Assembly (NCBI GenBank): GCA_963921935.1 | Contig: OY998177.1 | Span: 102,229,015 to 102,293,014, forward strand | From: Galeruca laticollis | Taxonomy: Eukaryota; Arthropoda; Insecta; Coleoptera; Chrysomelidae | Direction: 5' to 3' | DNA length: 64,000 bases | In this document: piece after piece, positions 21,122-35,300 of the stretch | Layout of the letters: each line of letters opens with the position of its first letter | Position numbering within the stretch: position 1 is the first letter of the stretch | Notes under the pieces: generated by a model | What the model was told of the DNA's origin: nothing | The model's database searches: none | Seen by the model: the letters and a program-made list of their open reading frames with translations, nothing else | Position numbers and translations under genes: made by a program

Positions 21122-22240
21122 ATGGAAAATCCACATACTTCAGAATATTTAACTCAAATAGTTTGTGACCTGATTTCTTCATGTGAATTAAAATATAAGT
21201 GTACCGTAAAATCTTTTCTGACAGAGAATGCCGCAAATATGACACTTATGAGAAAAACATTAGAAGAAAAAACAAATGCAAAAGTTATAACTTATGGCTG
21301 CTCTGCACATATTTTTAATTTACTGTGCAAGGACTTTCAAGTTAAAGACGTTAAAGAACATGTGATCCAAATTGTTAAGTATTTTCGAAATAACCATTTG
21401 GCTAGAGCTAAATTCAGTCAAGCAGGAGGCAGCGCTTTAGTCCTTCCAAGGGATCTTGTGTGATGGAATAGCCTTGGCGACTGCTTAGAGATGTATGTCA
21501 CTCAGTGGAACATCATATTAAAAATCTGTGGAGAAAATAAAAAGGAGATTGATTCCACTATTTACCAAAAAGTTTCAAATATTGCGATTAAACATACAGC
21601 ACAAGATTATTTAAACATTTTAAAACCTATATCAGTTGCTCTTGATACTGTGCAGAGGAAAAATGCTATTATCGCAGATGCTGTAAAGCAGTGGAAACAT
21701 TTACAATATATCTTTGATGAATATGTGGAATTACCATTACAAAAAACAACAATTTAATAATCAATATAAGCAAGCACTAACGCCATATCATTTTATAGTG
21801 TATATGTTGAATCCACAAAAAACAAAATACCAGTTAACACCAGAAGAAAAGAATATAGCTTTAGAAACAATTAATGAGTTATATGAAAAACTAGAGACCT
21901 TGAGTTTCATTTAAAAACACTAATATTACTGGACTGTTACCTTTAGTAATAAAGTTAAATGCCCGCAGTGCGCCATTTAAGCAAGTTATGTTTTCGGATG
22001 AAGTAATAAAAAATGTAAACGGACTACAATGGTGGTTATCACAAAATGATGAGCCGAAAATCTTGAAACAGTTGCCAATAATAAAACAGTTCCTGTGTGT
22101 AACTACTTCTTCAGCTTCAGTAGAACACGTATTTAGCTCTTTTGGTCTTGTACACTCAGATATTAGAAACATATTTGGCATAGAAAAAGGAGGAAAACTT
22201 GTGTTTTTGTTTAAATTGTATAATGAAAATGAATAGACTG
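21122..22240 (+). pseudogene. hAT transposase relic
   Basis: Successive frames 21122-21463, 21491-21757 and 21988-22236 make one decayed hAT transposase without its BED finger. Visible: FLTENAANMTLMRK (the second catalytic Asp usually in DNA(A/S)N is Glu here), YGCSAHIFNLL, QWNIILKICGENKKEID, and the C-terminal dimerisation block FLCVTTSSASVEHVFSSFG. Same family as the minus-strand fragment at 18.4-19.0 kb. Confidence 0.75.
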
Positions 22241-22610
22241 AAAATATCCAGTAATAAAATTTAGGTGTTAAATAGTTTAAGAATTTGGAATTATGTACTT
22301 CTTTTTTGTTGTTTTTGCTAAAAGCAGATAATTCTTTTGATTTTTGAGAAAACTTTTATATTATGTTGTTATCTGGTTCTGAATAAAAAAGAAAAAAATT
22401 GATTTTAATCAGCCCAACACTGATTTTTATATTGGACATTTTACTAATTAATAATATTAAAACTAATTGATTGTTTTAATCGCTTACTTTCTATCACTTT
22501 GTACCCAGTCTAATGATGGAATTTCAAAACTGAGTAATAAATAATTAATTTGGGGGTTGGCTAACATTTTTGTATTGTTCAATATTTGAATTTTCTTTTT
22601 ATATTTTCAG
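22241..22610 (+). other. 3' part of LENG8 5'-UTR intron
   Basis: No gene or repeat seen. Ends in a pyrimidine-rich tract and the acceptor ttttcag at 22610 that precedes the LENG8 start codon by 11 bases. Confidence 0.5.
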
Positions 22611-22621
22611 GTTGGTTGAAG

Positions 22622-25600
22622 ATGGATAAAGGAGTATCGGTTTCGTCTATACCTCCCCCTCCAGGTACGACGGATAACCCACCGTTACCACCAGATGATC
22701 CACCAGCTTCACCACCTCCGCCGCCCTCAAATGACCCCACTCAACTCCCAAATACTCTTGTACCAACGCCCAACTGGGCCAACTATTATTACAATAACTT
22801 GTACCATCAACAATACGCCCAATATTATCAGCAATACTTTATGATGCCAGGATACAATTATCAAGCGTACCAGAATCAATATAACAAAAAAGACGATAAA
22901 ATTCAACCTCCCCTTCCTCCCGGGTCTCCTACACCACCATTACCGCCGAATTCGATAAATAATATCTCTTCTCCGTTATTGCAAACCCCTAAACAATTCG
23001 GTCACATCCGTTTTCAATTAAACACAAAACGTTTGCCGAATAACAACAACCCCATTATGCAACTAAACAATTCTCCAAATAGCGGTGCGTCGAAGAAGAA
23101 ACGGAAGCGTAACAGGAACCACCAAAATAACGAATTTAACCAGCAGCAACACCAGCAGGAAATTTTTGATACACCTCCTTTACCTCCCCCAGAATTAGCT
23201 GTGCCAAAACCGGCTCCGCCGCCGGAAACGATGCCTCCGGAACCACCATTGCCGCCGTTACCGGCCGAAGCGGATCCCCTGTTACCTCGACTAACCCCAG
23301 AATCGAATCCTCAGAACGGGTTTTCGAATCCTTCTGATGATTGGCCTGAGAGCTTGAAGGACTATGTACATCGCAGTTATGCCAAATGCAAAACTGCAAT
23401 CGATAAGAATCAAGTCGAGATAATTTTAAAAGGGAAAATAACTCAGGCGTATCAAAGTGGGCAGCTCTATAAAGATTGGAAAAAAGAGCCTCTGCCGAAT
23501 ATACATAGTGAAAGGTATTCGTTTACAGGTCAAACTAAAACTGTCCCGGGACAGTTGAGCCTGTTTCAGAATAATAGCATTAAAAAAGGTATTTCCCCTG
23601 GTCTAGGTGCGAGGCTGGGCGCTAGGGCTAGTACTTTGCGAGGAAAGAGTAAGTCTTCTTCTAGGTCTAGGTCGAAATCGCCGGTCCCCAATAAAAAGTC
23701 CAAGTCCAGATCGAGAAGTCCGAGGAGGAACGGATCCTATAGGTGAGCACTCATTAATAATTTTTTTTTAAATACATTTCAATCATAAGGGGATGTAATT
23801 CAATATTCTGCGTGGTATTAGCTAGGAAAGTAGTTGCTTTTCTCTTCGAAGAACGTTCGAAATTATTGAAATTTTGACTAAAACAGAGTCGCAGTAGAAA
23901 ACTGAAATTTAAATTTATTTTGCATATATATGCATATCTATAAATTTGATTCATAAAAATATAGAGTGGTTCATAAATATTTAATATTCATGCTTCTAAA
24001 GAGTCTCGAATTTGCTTGAAATTCTTCTAATTTCCAGTGACATATCAATTTCTATTATTTATTTTTATTGAAAATAAATTTGTGTCATAAAAATATTAAA
24101 ATATATACAGGGTACTTCATAAATATTTACTATTCACGCTTCTAAAAAGTTTTTGAATTTGCTGGAAAGTAAAAATATACTCAGTGGCATAGAAATCCGA
24201 AGACCCAGTAAAAATTATTTTATTTCAGTAATATTTGGCATACATATCAGGGAGTTAGTAATATGTGTAAATGTTTAAAATTTCGCTCCAATGTGCTCAC
24301 CAACTTTAATAATGGGTGTTGAAGCTCCGCGATTTCTTACACATTCCCTAATGTGTCTAGACATACTCATAATCAAGTGATCAATATCCTCCTGATATAT
24401 CTTATTCAATGCCACCTCTATCTTATGTCATAGAGCCATCAGAGTTTGAGGAGGACACTGTCAATTTCTTAACTTTCTACCAATTATGTCCCATACATGT
24501 TCAATTGGGAACAACTCCGGAGATCTTGGATGCCAAGGTAGGAGATTAATTTGAGCCTGCTGTAAGTAACCCAAGGTTTGTGTGGTTCTATGTGGCTGAG
24601 CGTTATCTTGTTGAAAAGTGCTCTGAGGTAAGGAAGGAGATGAGGTTACAATGTACATCTTGAATGTATCAATGTAAACTCATATAGCCCCTGATGAAGA
24701 ATAAATGTTAGGTTAAATTGGATGTTACGATATTTGCCTCATCTCCTCACCTTCCCTCTACCAACACGCAAGTAAAAGTTCATAGTAAACCAATGTTTTC
24801 TCTTATCTCCAACAGTCAGGAAACAGGTATGGATTTGGTAAATATATCTGCTTGTTGGTTTCCTGTATAAATATATTCAAGTTTAATATTTCCCATTTGT
24901 ATTTGGTCTCTTATAAAATGATATTTTATCTTTATATGTTCCCCTCTTTTATGGTTTGTGGTTTTTTTTTATCAATGCTGATACATCCCATATTATCCTC
25001 AAAGATTAATAAGAATTCATGTATAGGATAATTTATGCTGATAAGTAAATTCTTTAACCATAAACCTTTCCAAACACCTTTAAACCACGCAATGTATTGT
25101 GCTTCTGTTGTCGATGTTGCAACACAGTTTTGTTTTCTGGTATTCCAGGATATGGTACATTTTTCGAATGCTTTAAATACATATCCTGTGGTACTTTTTC
25201 GATCAGCTTCACTATTTTCCCAATCAGAATCGACATAGCCAATTAGTATTTTACTACTAACATTTCTATTACAGGTCAATTTTAAATCTAGAGCACCTTT
25301 AATATATTGCAATACCCTTTTTATATATTACCACAGACTTTTATTATTTTTACTCTGGTAATGGCTCGACATATTTACTGCACTGTATAGATCAGGTCGG
25401 GAACATAACATGGCATTCATTAAGCAGCCTATTAGATTTTTACAAGGAGCATTATAATTTTCTTCAGAGGTTAATGTTGTGTAATCTATTGTTGTTGGTA
25501 ATGGAGTTTAAATTGGTTTGTAATCAGACATTTGGAATTTTTAAATGTGGTTTGGTTTAATGAAATTGAAGATTCTGTTTGAATAGTTTCAATGCCTAAT

Positions 25601-28600
25601 AAAAAATGAATATCTTTTAAATCAGTCATATCAAAAATCTTACAAAGATACATTTTTAAACTTTGTAATGTATCGGGATTTTGAGTAACTAGGATTATAT
25701 CATCCACATATAATAGTAAATAAACATTTAATTCTACCAGTGGCGTAACATCAAGAGAAAAACCTGCTAGCTACCAAAGAGAGCAGACGTGATTTAGAGA
25801 ACTTTAACAATAGTCCAGGAGACAAAACATCACCATGAGCAGTTCAAGTGATGGAGAATACTCAAAGATGGAAATAGAGGACAATGGAACATTGAGAAAA
25901 GTGCGTCGCAAAAGGAAAAGGCGAAGAAACTCCCCTACATCAAATAACCCAAAACAATTTATTCCTGATACTGAAGATATCCAAAGAATGATATTTGGCC
26001 TCCCTACCAACAGCAATCAAGCAAAACAAGCTGAATGCCAAATACACACAAAAAATTATCAGCCAAGCAAAAGTAATATCAATAAAAACATACATGAAGA
26101 AAGCTCAATGGAAAATACACTGCAAGACAAAAACAAGGCAACAAATGAAACAAAACCCACAAACTCACTATACAGACCAAATTTTTATGCAAAAATGAGG
26201 GAGATCACAAATAAACCATTTAAATACTTATTCTACATAAAGCCCCCTGAAGACTTAACACGCAAAAAATTCTCAGGCGTATGGGACACAGTTCATCCAA
26301 ACACAGATGATGTAATACTTTCAACAAAGCAGGGCTTTCTGCTCAAGTCCAATCTAAACAAAACAACTATAACAGACACTCTTCACAAACTAATTTCCGA
26401 TAAAGAAATATCAAATTATAAGGAAACCCAAGCATCCACTGGGAACTTACCTGACGCTGGTGCTTCATATAGTATCGCAATAGGTTTGGTCGAACACGAC
26501 TTTTCTTAAAACGAAATTAGTGAACACTTATCAAAATGCAAAATAGAATATCGTTATTGCAAACGAATTATATCAAGAGCAACAAACAAACCAACATTAA
26601 TGATTAGAGTAATGACACCCTGTTTGGAGGCATCAGAAAAGTTGCTGGTGGAGGGGACGCTCTATAAACACAGATACTACCTGGTTTATCCAAGCAACCC
26701 ACCGGCACCAATCCCACAAACATGTTCTTGCTGTCAAGCATTCACTCACGCACGTGACCACTGCACAACACCTATAAAATGCACCAAATGTGAAGGTCCT
26801 CACCACTATAGCAAATGCAACAGTCATCTACCACCAAAATGCGCATCATGCGGAGCTGAAGACCATTCAGCATGAACAAACTAAATAAAACTAATAGCAC
26901 TAACGGAGATGAACTAATTGCAATGCCGTGGAAAAAATTCGTCGCCCAATACTGCATAGACACAGTTGCGCATTTCTCGGGAAAATAGACTCTATATTTT
27001 GATGTTCGACTTGGAGCAACCTTCGACGACTTCGCCCACTCGACCTATCCAAGGGAATAATAATATTCAAGTTCACGTCGACACTTAAAATCATGTACGC
27101 CAATCTCAACAGTTACTCACCGAGAAAACACCTCATCAACAACATTATTGAGAGGCATAAAATAAACTGCATTATTTGTGGAAACAAAAACAAAAGAAAA
27201 TAGTAACGCAAACTACAGAAACTACAACTAAATGGAAACATTGTAAACACTAATGTGCGTGGTGGAAGTTTGATACAGGCGCATCCAGGACTAAAAATTC
27301 TAAAAGAATACTCTCCCAAAATGAATAACCCGCTTAATGAGGTGCTTCACGTTTCAATTCCATTTCTAGGAGATAAACTACACATTTTTCTTGTATATAT
27401 TTGCCCAAATGCACCCATCGAACAAACGCTTTTCAACAAAGCCTCCCTATACAAATATGCTGTGATTGTAGGAGCTCTAAATGTGAATCGGAATAAAAGC
27501 AGACAAACAAAGGATTTTATCAATAATGCACCCTTCGAAATGGCGTTTACTCCTCCAACCTTTAGAATGGCCAATAACCCAGACTCTACACCAGATCGTG
27601 TAATATACGCGAAAAACATCAAAAATAATATAGTAACAGTAGAAACTCATCCAGATTTATGAACAGAACATGGTGCAATAGAAATAACCATCGACCTACA
27701 AAGACGAATCATAGAGCAAGAAATAATAAAAAAGAACATAATGTAATATAAACAAACTTAATGAAAAGTTGGAGGAGTACATTGATTGTATGGGGGACGA
27801 TCCGAGTGATAGAGGAAAAATTTAACAATTCAACACCACAATAACATCACTCTCAATAGAAAACAGCCCAGACCTGAAAATAAAACACTACATCCACGAA
27901 CTACCACCATACATTATCAAAATGATAAAAAACAAAAGAAAAATGCATAGGGATTATCTGAGAGATCCCAATGTTGAGGCAAAAACGCAACTAAACAATT
28001 ACAACAAAAATGCACAAGCCCTAATTAGACAATACAAAGAACACAAATGGGCTACAGTGTGTACTGAAATAAACGCTAGGAAAGGTAAAGATTACTGGCA
28101 ACAAATTGGAGAACTAACAAACTACAAAGGAATATCAAAATCACAGCCAATTGAAGAAAACAACATTGTGTATGCCACCGATGAAAAAAAAGCAGAGGCA
28201 TTTGCAAATTACTACAAGGAAACGTTCAGAGAAAACCATAAACCCCAATACGACCAACAAATATATGATGAAATTAGACAGTGGTATGATGAATACTTTG
28301 AAGGGGAATATGGAGCACACTACAGTAATATAGAAGATGTGTATTTGAAATATTAAGCAAAGGAAAGAGTACTGCTCCAGGACATGACCACCACATTACT
28401 AAAGATCTATTACGAAAACTGAGTGAAAAGATACACGGATATCTCATCAAAATATACGAGTACTGTTTGAAGCATTACTACTTTCATAGTGAGTGGAAGC
28501 AGGGAACCATTATCACCATTCCTAAACCTAATACGAACCATCATAGAGCAAGAAACTACCGTCCTATCACTCTTCTTTCAGTTTTGGGAAAGCAACTCTA

Positions 28601-29302
28601 AAACCCAGTAACCATTTTAACATTCAAACTAACCAACTAATGGGAAACCACTCTGCAGCCATATTTATTGATATAAGCAATGCATTTGATAGTATTTGGC
28701 ACAAAGGACTGCTCTACAAACTAATGACACTAGAATGCCCTCGATATTTGATCCTGCTCCTGAAAGACTATCTTGAGAACAGAACTCTTGCAAGTCAAAA
28801 TCAACGACCAATACTCGGCAACAATCCACAACGAACAAGGATCGCCATTGTCTCCTCTTCTATATAATGTTTACTGTCATGATATATACAACTATAGTCA
28901 TCAACAAGACTACTTCAATAGCAATCGTTACATTTTGTAGTATGCCAATGACACGGCCTTGACTAGTCACAACAGAACCCTCTCGAAAACCGTTGAAAAT
29001 GAAAATCTACAAGTATTGTTAGACAGGACCCTGATCTGGTTCAACAAATGGAGGCTGAAAGTTTATCCAGACAAGTCACAATATATAATATTTAACCACA
29101 ATAATTCACCAAACTCACCTAAAATAAATATAGACGGCAAAGACATTCACTGCATAAACTGCGAGGTATCTGGGGGTAGACATAGACCACAAATTGAACT
29201 TTAAATAATATGCTAACAACATAAAGAGGAAATGTAACAGTACGAGCAAACACTTTCGGAGTTTAACATTAAAGAATTCTAGGATAAATAAGAAAACAGC
29301 TG

Positions 29303-29361
<59 letters not shown>

Positions 29362-32300
29362 CAATACTGTAATCAATGCTGTCACCAGTGTAACATAATC
29401 CTAACCTCCTTTAACTTAACTGTTTATTAATAAAAAAAAACGCTGCCACCACTCTAACAACTCACCCTCCCTGGGTGGGTTTTGTTTCAACTGAAAATGG
29501 TTCGCAAACCGTTGTCACCACTTGTAATAAAAATCCTACCTTTTCTCGGTATATTGATCCCGACCTTAGGGTCACCAATTCTTTTCTCCAATGTGCTGCT
29601 GAGCGTGTAAGGCAAATCCAGTCCGACTTGAGCTGGGTACGCCTGGTCTTAAAACGGTTTGATCTCCTTTGCCAGGACAGGATTGTTCTCCAGGTTCGGT
29701 CTCGTATCCAAGATTGATACACATTCTAGGGGGAAATTCGGGGTAGGGATGATAAATAAAATATGGTGGAACCACAAAGTTGTATATAAAAAAAATAAAA
29801 GTTTCTCAGAGTATGTATATATGTAAATATAAAATAAAATCCCAATATCACCCAAATTATTAAAGTCCCCCGGTATAAAACTACCTATACATTTATCCAT
29901 AAATTGTACATCCTAACCTAACCCCTGTATAACATGCAACTATCTCACAAAAAAATTATGATATAACCCTCGCCTTGAGCTAGAATAAATAAATTAACCC
30001 CTTATCGCTTTAGTATTTCAAAGTGCATGAGAGGCGTATGTTTTTTTCTCCTAAATTTGATATTCACCTGTCTCGAGGCGCAAAAGAAAAATATTATATG
30101 TATTTACTTTCAAACCGAAATGTTATGCTAGCCTACGATGGTTTTGTGCCATTGACCTTGATAAAATATGAAAGAAAAAAAATCGTAACAAAATACTGCT
30201 GATCTAAGAACAATAAAATATTTATCGACACTGGCGTTTCGAGTTGCAAAATTCCAAGTCTTTGAATCACCTACAATATTTATTTATTTTACTAAATAAA
30301 TAAGAAAATTTCTGATCACGGCTGAACAAAAGAAAACACTTTTTTAAATTATTTATCAGAACAAGTTCGCTGAAACATAAGGAAAAGGAAAATCATGCGC
30401 TCCGGCCCCTTGGAATACCAAGTACAAATTAACCTTGCGTTAACTCTTATCTCTGTCCTACCTACGAGGTGGAAGCGAATTATGTGGCGCAACAAAATAA
30501 CTAACTCATTAGAAAAAAACCTAACTCTTGTCAGGTTGGCGATACTCTGCGAAATTTGATTATATCATCACACACGGTAAATTTTATATATTACAGAACG
30601 AGCTGTGCTCCAAAATTGTGAGCCTGGACATTCAATATTTAACTGAAAGCGACCAGGTGTGTCCAGTCCCCTTGAAAGAACAGACAACCAAATAAATATA
30701 TTTGTTATCGCTACTCCCTATGTATAACATTTGATTTATAACTTCCAAGTTCAGAAACCAGCGCAAAATAATAAACGAATAAATGTCTCATAAAAAAAAA
30801 ACAAAGTTTAAATCTCAATTTGTTCAAAAACTTACGGCGTTGGAAAACTTCCCTTCTCTGGCCTGGCTACTGCTTATTCTTCGCTATCTTTTTGCCACCG
30901 CGGGTAGTGCCAGTAACCGATATCGTGCTATGTTGAAAAAACTTAGCGTAGAGGGTGATTCTTACCGTTTTGTGTCTCGAAAGGGGGACAGTGTTCACCG
31001 TCAAGGATATCTAAGTATCCCTATTACGCCCTGACACAACGGAGAGAACTTTAGCTCTGAAACCGCTAACACTAAAAGGAACTGCTACCCGTTACCTTAA
31101 CAGGGAAAGGACTTTTTCCTTCGCGTCTTCGCCCCGACACTGTCTGTCCGCTGCCGCTCTCTGCACTTTGTTTTTACTATCCCCCCGAATTAGGTTTTGG
31201 GTTTTTTTTGTTGAATTGCAAAATCAACTTTTTATGTTTTGAAGCGTCCTAAATTTTACGTTATCAAATAATTGTATTCAAAACAATTATTTCGCTTTGA
31301 CCTAGGAAAATGTTTTATTTGTTCAAAGCTGTTTTGGTTTCGTATCATTTTTCTAAACAAAATGTGGGTCGCATTCTACTTTTTGATTTGAAGTAAAATA
31401 TGTTTTACCGTGTGTTCTGAAATTTTCTACATTAAATTTATCTCTTTGGTATTCGTATTTATTACAATATGCTGACCTATCCTAGAATACTGTCACCCAA
31501 TATACCTTACTGCAAAGACTCCTCCCATCAAGACACTTCAAGCTGCAGAAACCACTTCCTTGAGAACCATAATGAAGATAAGACACCCCAGAAATCATCT
31601 GCACAACCCACCCAATAACCTACTGTACGAAACAACAGGAATTGTCCCCATAAATCAACGCATACACAACCTAGTAATACTAAGCCGGTTCTGTATGAAC
31701 AGGAATCAAGAAAGAAGGCCACACAGAAAATACCCACTCAATACCATATGGGAGCACATTCAAAATTTCAATATTTAAGGAATAAGAAGACCACATTCCA
31801 AATTTTTTTTGTTTTTTTCCTCTTTACATATATTTTTAATTCAATACTATTATCTAATAATTATACAAACCACCATGTAATATATTGTAACAGGCTGAAG
31901 GATTTCGCTTGATGGCCTATTGGGCGACCCATTAAAGTGCACTAATTATTATTATTATGATATCAAACTGTTCATACCAACACCTGGCTGCTTGTTTTAG
32001 ACCATACAATGCCTTATTTATCTTACATACCTGACCTGATGTGGCTTTTATGCCTTCCGGTATTTAGAAGTCTATATATTCGTCACAGTCTGGTGCTTCC
32101 TTACTTGTTATGATCGAAAAAGCAGAACTACGTTTTTTATTATGGGATTTATAGTGAATATTTAATATGTATATTTCTAAAAAGTTTCGAATTAGCGTAC
32201 ATTAAAAAATATTTTATCCAAAATTAAATGTTTTAAAAAATGTTTCTAACGAACGAATTTCTAATTTCCAGCGACACGTCATCTTCTAGCAGCGAAGAAA

Positions 32301-35300
32301 GCTTCAAAAACTTCTCCGATACTCCGAAGAAGACCAACAAGAACAAACTAGCTGATAGATTAGGACCGACGAAGAAGAAAGCCGCGAAAGTTTCGAAAAA
32401 ACAGAAACTCAAAGAAAAAAAAAATCACTTTTATTCGACGTTCGGTAGCGAAGTCGAAGAAAGTAGCGAAGTTCTGCAGCAAAGAGCTGCCAGATTCAAT
32501 AACGACAAATCTAACGTCGTGAATTCGTCGTTGGAAAAACAACGCCAACCCACTTTCGTAGTAGATAAATTTAACAGCGAAGATACCGTGAACTTTGACT
32601 GGTCGGATTGTCACATCGTGGGTACCTGTCAAGACGTTGAGAAATCATTCCTCCGTCTGACTAAAGCCCCGGATCCGTGTGACGTCCGTCCAGTCGAAGT
32701 ACTCAGATTGTCATTACAGAACGTTAAGGAAAAATGGGTGGTGAAACAGGACTATTTTTACGCGTGCGATCAGCTTAAATCGATTCGACAGGATTTGACG
32801 GTAAGTGGTAAAAAAACGTGCGTAATTATTTTACGCAAAAAATCAATTTTCAGGTGCAAGGTGTAAGAAACGAATTTACGGTAGAAGTTTACGAAACTCA
32901 CGCACGGATAGCTTTAGAAAAAGGTGATCACGAAGAATTCAATCAGTGTCAAACGCAATTAAAAATGTTATATAATGATATAGGGGGTTCAAATCGTAAT
33001 GAATTTGTTGCCTATAGGATTCTATATTATATATTCACCAAGAACACCCTAGGTAAGTTTATAAAATTCGTTTTAATGTTTGTTAAAATAAATTTCAAAA
33101 AAATGCAAGTAGCCGGTTTCTATTTATATTTGTGGGTTTGGCAATACTGGATTAGTCTTGTGAAATTTTACGTTATCAGTTATAAAATTTGATATACCTG
33201 TATTGACAAAACAGACTTTTACTATGCTATTTGTCAAAATTGGCGTTGCTTTTTAAAACATGACGTTTATTTCCGTTTTTTTTAAGAATGTTGATAGTAG
33301 ATGATTGTATAGTTTATAATAGTCCGGTGATTTTTCAGTATGAGATAGATTGTGTCTAATGATACCAGAATCATAAGCATTCCTGGTAAAATATGTATGA
33401 TAATCAGAATGTGTTAGAAACCTTAGATAGTTGTTTTTAACATAAAGGAGAGTTTTGTATATTAGGATAGATGGTAGGGTTAGGATATTATTCGCTTTAA
33501 AGACAAGTCTACATGTGTTACCTTGTGGAATATTAAAGATAAGTCTCATTATTCTTTTCTGTTCGATAAATAATTACTCCGAGCCAACAGTGTTACCCCA
33601 TAGACAGACATTATATGTAAGATGGCTATACACCAAAGAATAGTACACACTAATGAGTGTATTCAAATTCGATGTTTTCTTCAGTTGTACAATGGCGTAA
33701 AAAAGCCGAGTTGAGTTTCATACTGATATGCTCTATTTGTTTGTCCCCGCTCACAAACTCATCCAAATGATCACCCAGAAATTTAATTTCAGTTACACAG
33801 GCTATATCAGTCATGGTGATGCGTCAAATATTTCTCCTGTATCTAAAGTTCATATATGTTGCCTTTTCAAGATTTAATTTAATCGAATTTTGATTACTCC
33901 AGTTCTGGAACGTGTTGACGACGCGTTTTGTTTTTTGATAAAATTCCTCAGTTGTCTGTGCAGCAACCACCACTGAGGAATCGTCTGCATACATTATTAG
34001 TGTATCGTTAATGCTTTCGGGTAGATTATTAATAAAGATATGTAACAGAAGTGGCCCCAGCACAGATCCCTGTGGAACGCCCATCTCAGTATCTACTATA
34101 TATTTCTCGTCTTTTATCTGAACATAAAACCTTCTCTCAGATAAATATGACCCTAGTAAGTCAAGCATAGGACCTCTTATACCAACAGCGTATAATTTAT
34201 CTTTAAGAAATTTTATATTAAGGCTATCAAATGCTCTCGTGAGGTCGAAGAATACTCCCACAACTGCCTGACCCCTGTCTAGGCGTGATTCTTGGATTAT
34301 ATTTTTGAAACTGTAATTGCTTCCTAACCAATGGTAGTCCCATTTTTTTTTCAAATATTCTTGTCTTCATTTTATAGTCTTCAGTATTGAACTTATAAAC
34401 AACTTACCAGTTAATGTCTGCGATGTTCACTAAACAAAAACATAATTGTAAAAGGCCATCTTTTGCTGTTACGAGCTGCATTGTTGGAAGTTGATAATTC
34501 ATTAGACACAGCATCACCTGCCTTAGTTGAAATATAAAGGATTATAAATTCAGGAAGCTTCTTGGCTCCAGTATCTTTGTTGATTGACTTGTCATGATGT
34601 AGCGACAAAAGAAGTAGGACGTTTTTGTCCTTTTTAGGAATATGTGACACTATTGTTATGTTTTTTTGAAAACCAAATAGGCTGGATTTTTCAGGTCTGT
34701 TATGAATTGAAAGTAGCTGAGGAGGAATTTGCCTTTTATTTATATTGGTGGAATGAAAACCAGCCTCAGAACGACTCCAACTTTTCGTCTAATGTTACAT
34801 ACTCACTGAGTATAAATCGATTGTCAATTATTGACAAACTTGTCAGCTCAAACTGTTCATCTTTCTGCCCTATTAGCAATATTATCGAGCCTCAAACAGG
34901 TCAGTAAAAACAACATTTTGGCAGACATGGTTGCTGAAAATATATTATCCATTTCTGTGCCATAATTTCTCCAAAAATCTTCCAGATTTCTGTGATTAGA
35001 TCTAAACATACCAGCAAAATAAAGTAAACAAAAAACTGCTTTTATTTTGACGCCATTTGTCTCCTTATGTATTAGTCTTTGTAATTTGTAGCCTTTTCTC
35101 TAATTTTTATTGTAGTATATTTTGCAGTATCTGAATTTAACTGGTTATCAATAAATAACGACCAACAGTCAAGTCAGTTTTTAAAATCTGGTGTATTTTG
35201 TTTGACTTCTGGTAAATAGCTGATGTTGTTTTCAGCCCTATTTCGAACACTGGTATTAGAGCAATTTTTCAACAATTTTGTGTCATCCTTCCCTTTGAAA

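Larger units (their letters stand above)
25741..31958 (+). mobile_element. Jockey-like LINE inserted in the copia relic
   Basis: Full-length-style LINE: ORF1 with zinc knuckles (25835-26875), ORF2 endonuclease (about 27190-27720), reverse transcriptase (27740-29290) and C-terminus (31462-31779), ending in an (ATT)n tail at about 31943-31958. It splits the copia reading frame, with pol motifs on both sides. It is itself interrupted by about 2.1 kb of unrelated sequence at ~29300-31460. Same family as the minus-strand copy at 52.4-56.5 kb. Clade assignment is from ORF layout and motif style. Confidence 0.75.

Noticed and set aside
22586..22621. Earlier in-frame ATG of the LENG8 frame
   Set aside because: It lies upstream of the acceptor ttttcag at 22610, so it is intronic; the ATG at 22622 is the first after the splice site.
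32240..32271. ATG at 32240 as a start of a separate gene
   Set aside because: It precedes the acceptor at 32271; the frame continues LENG8 exon 1 exactly in phase.
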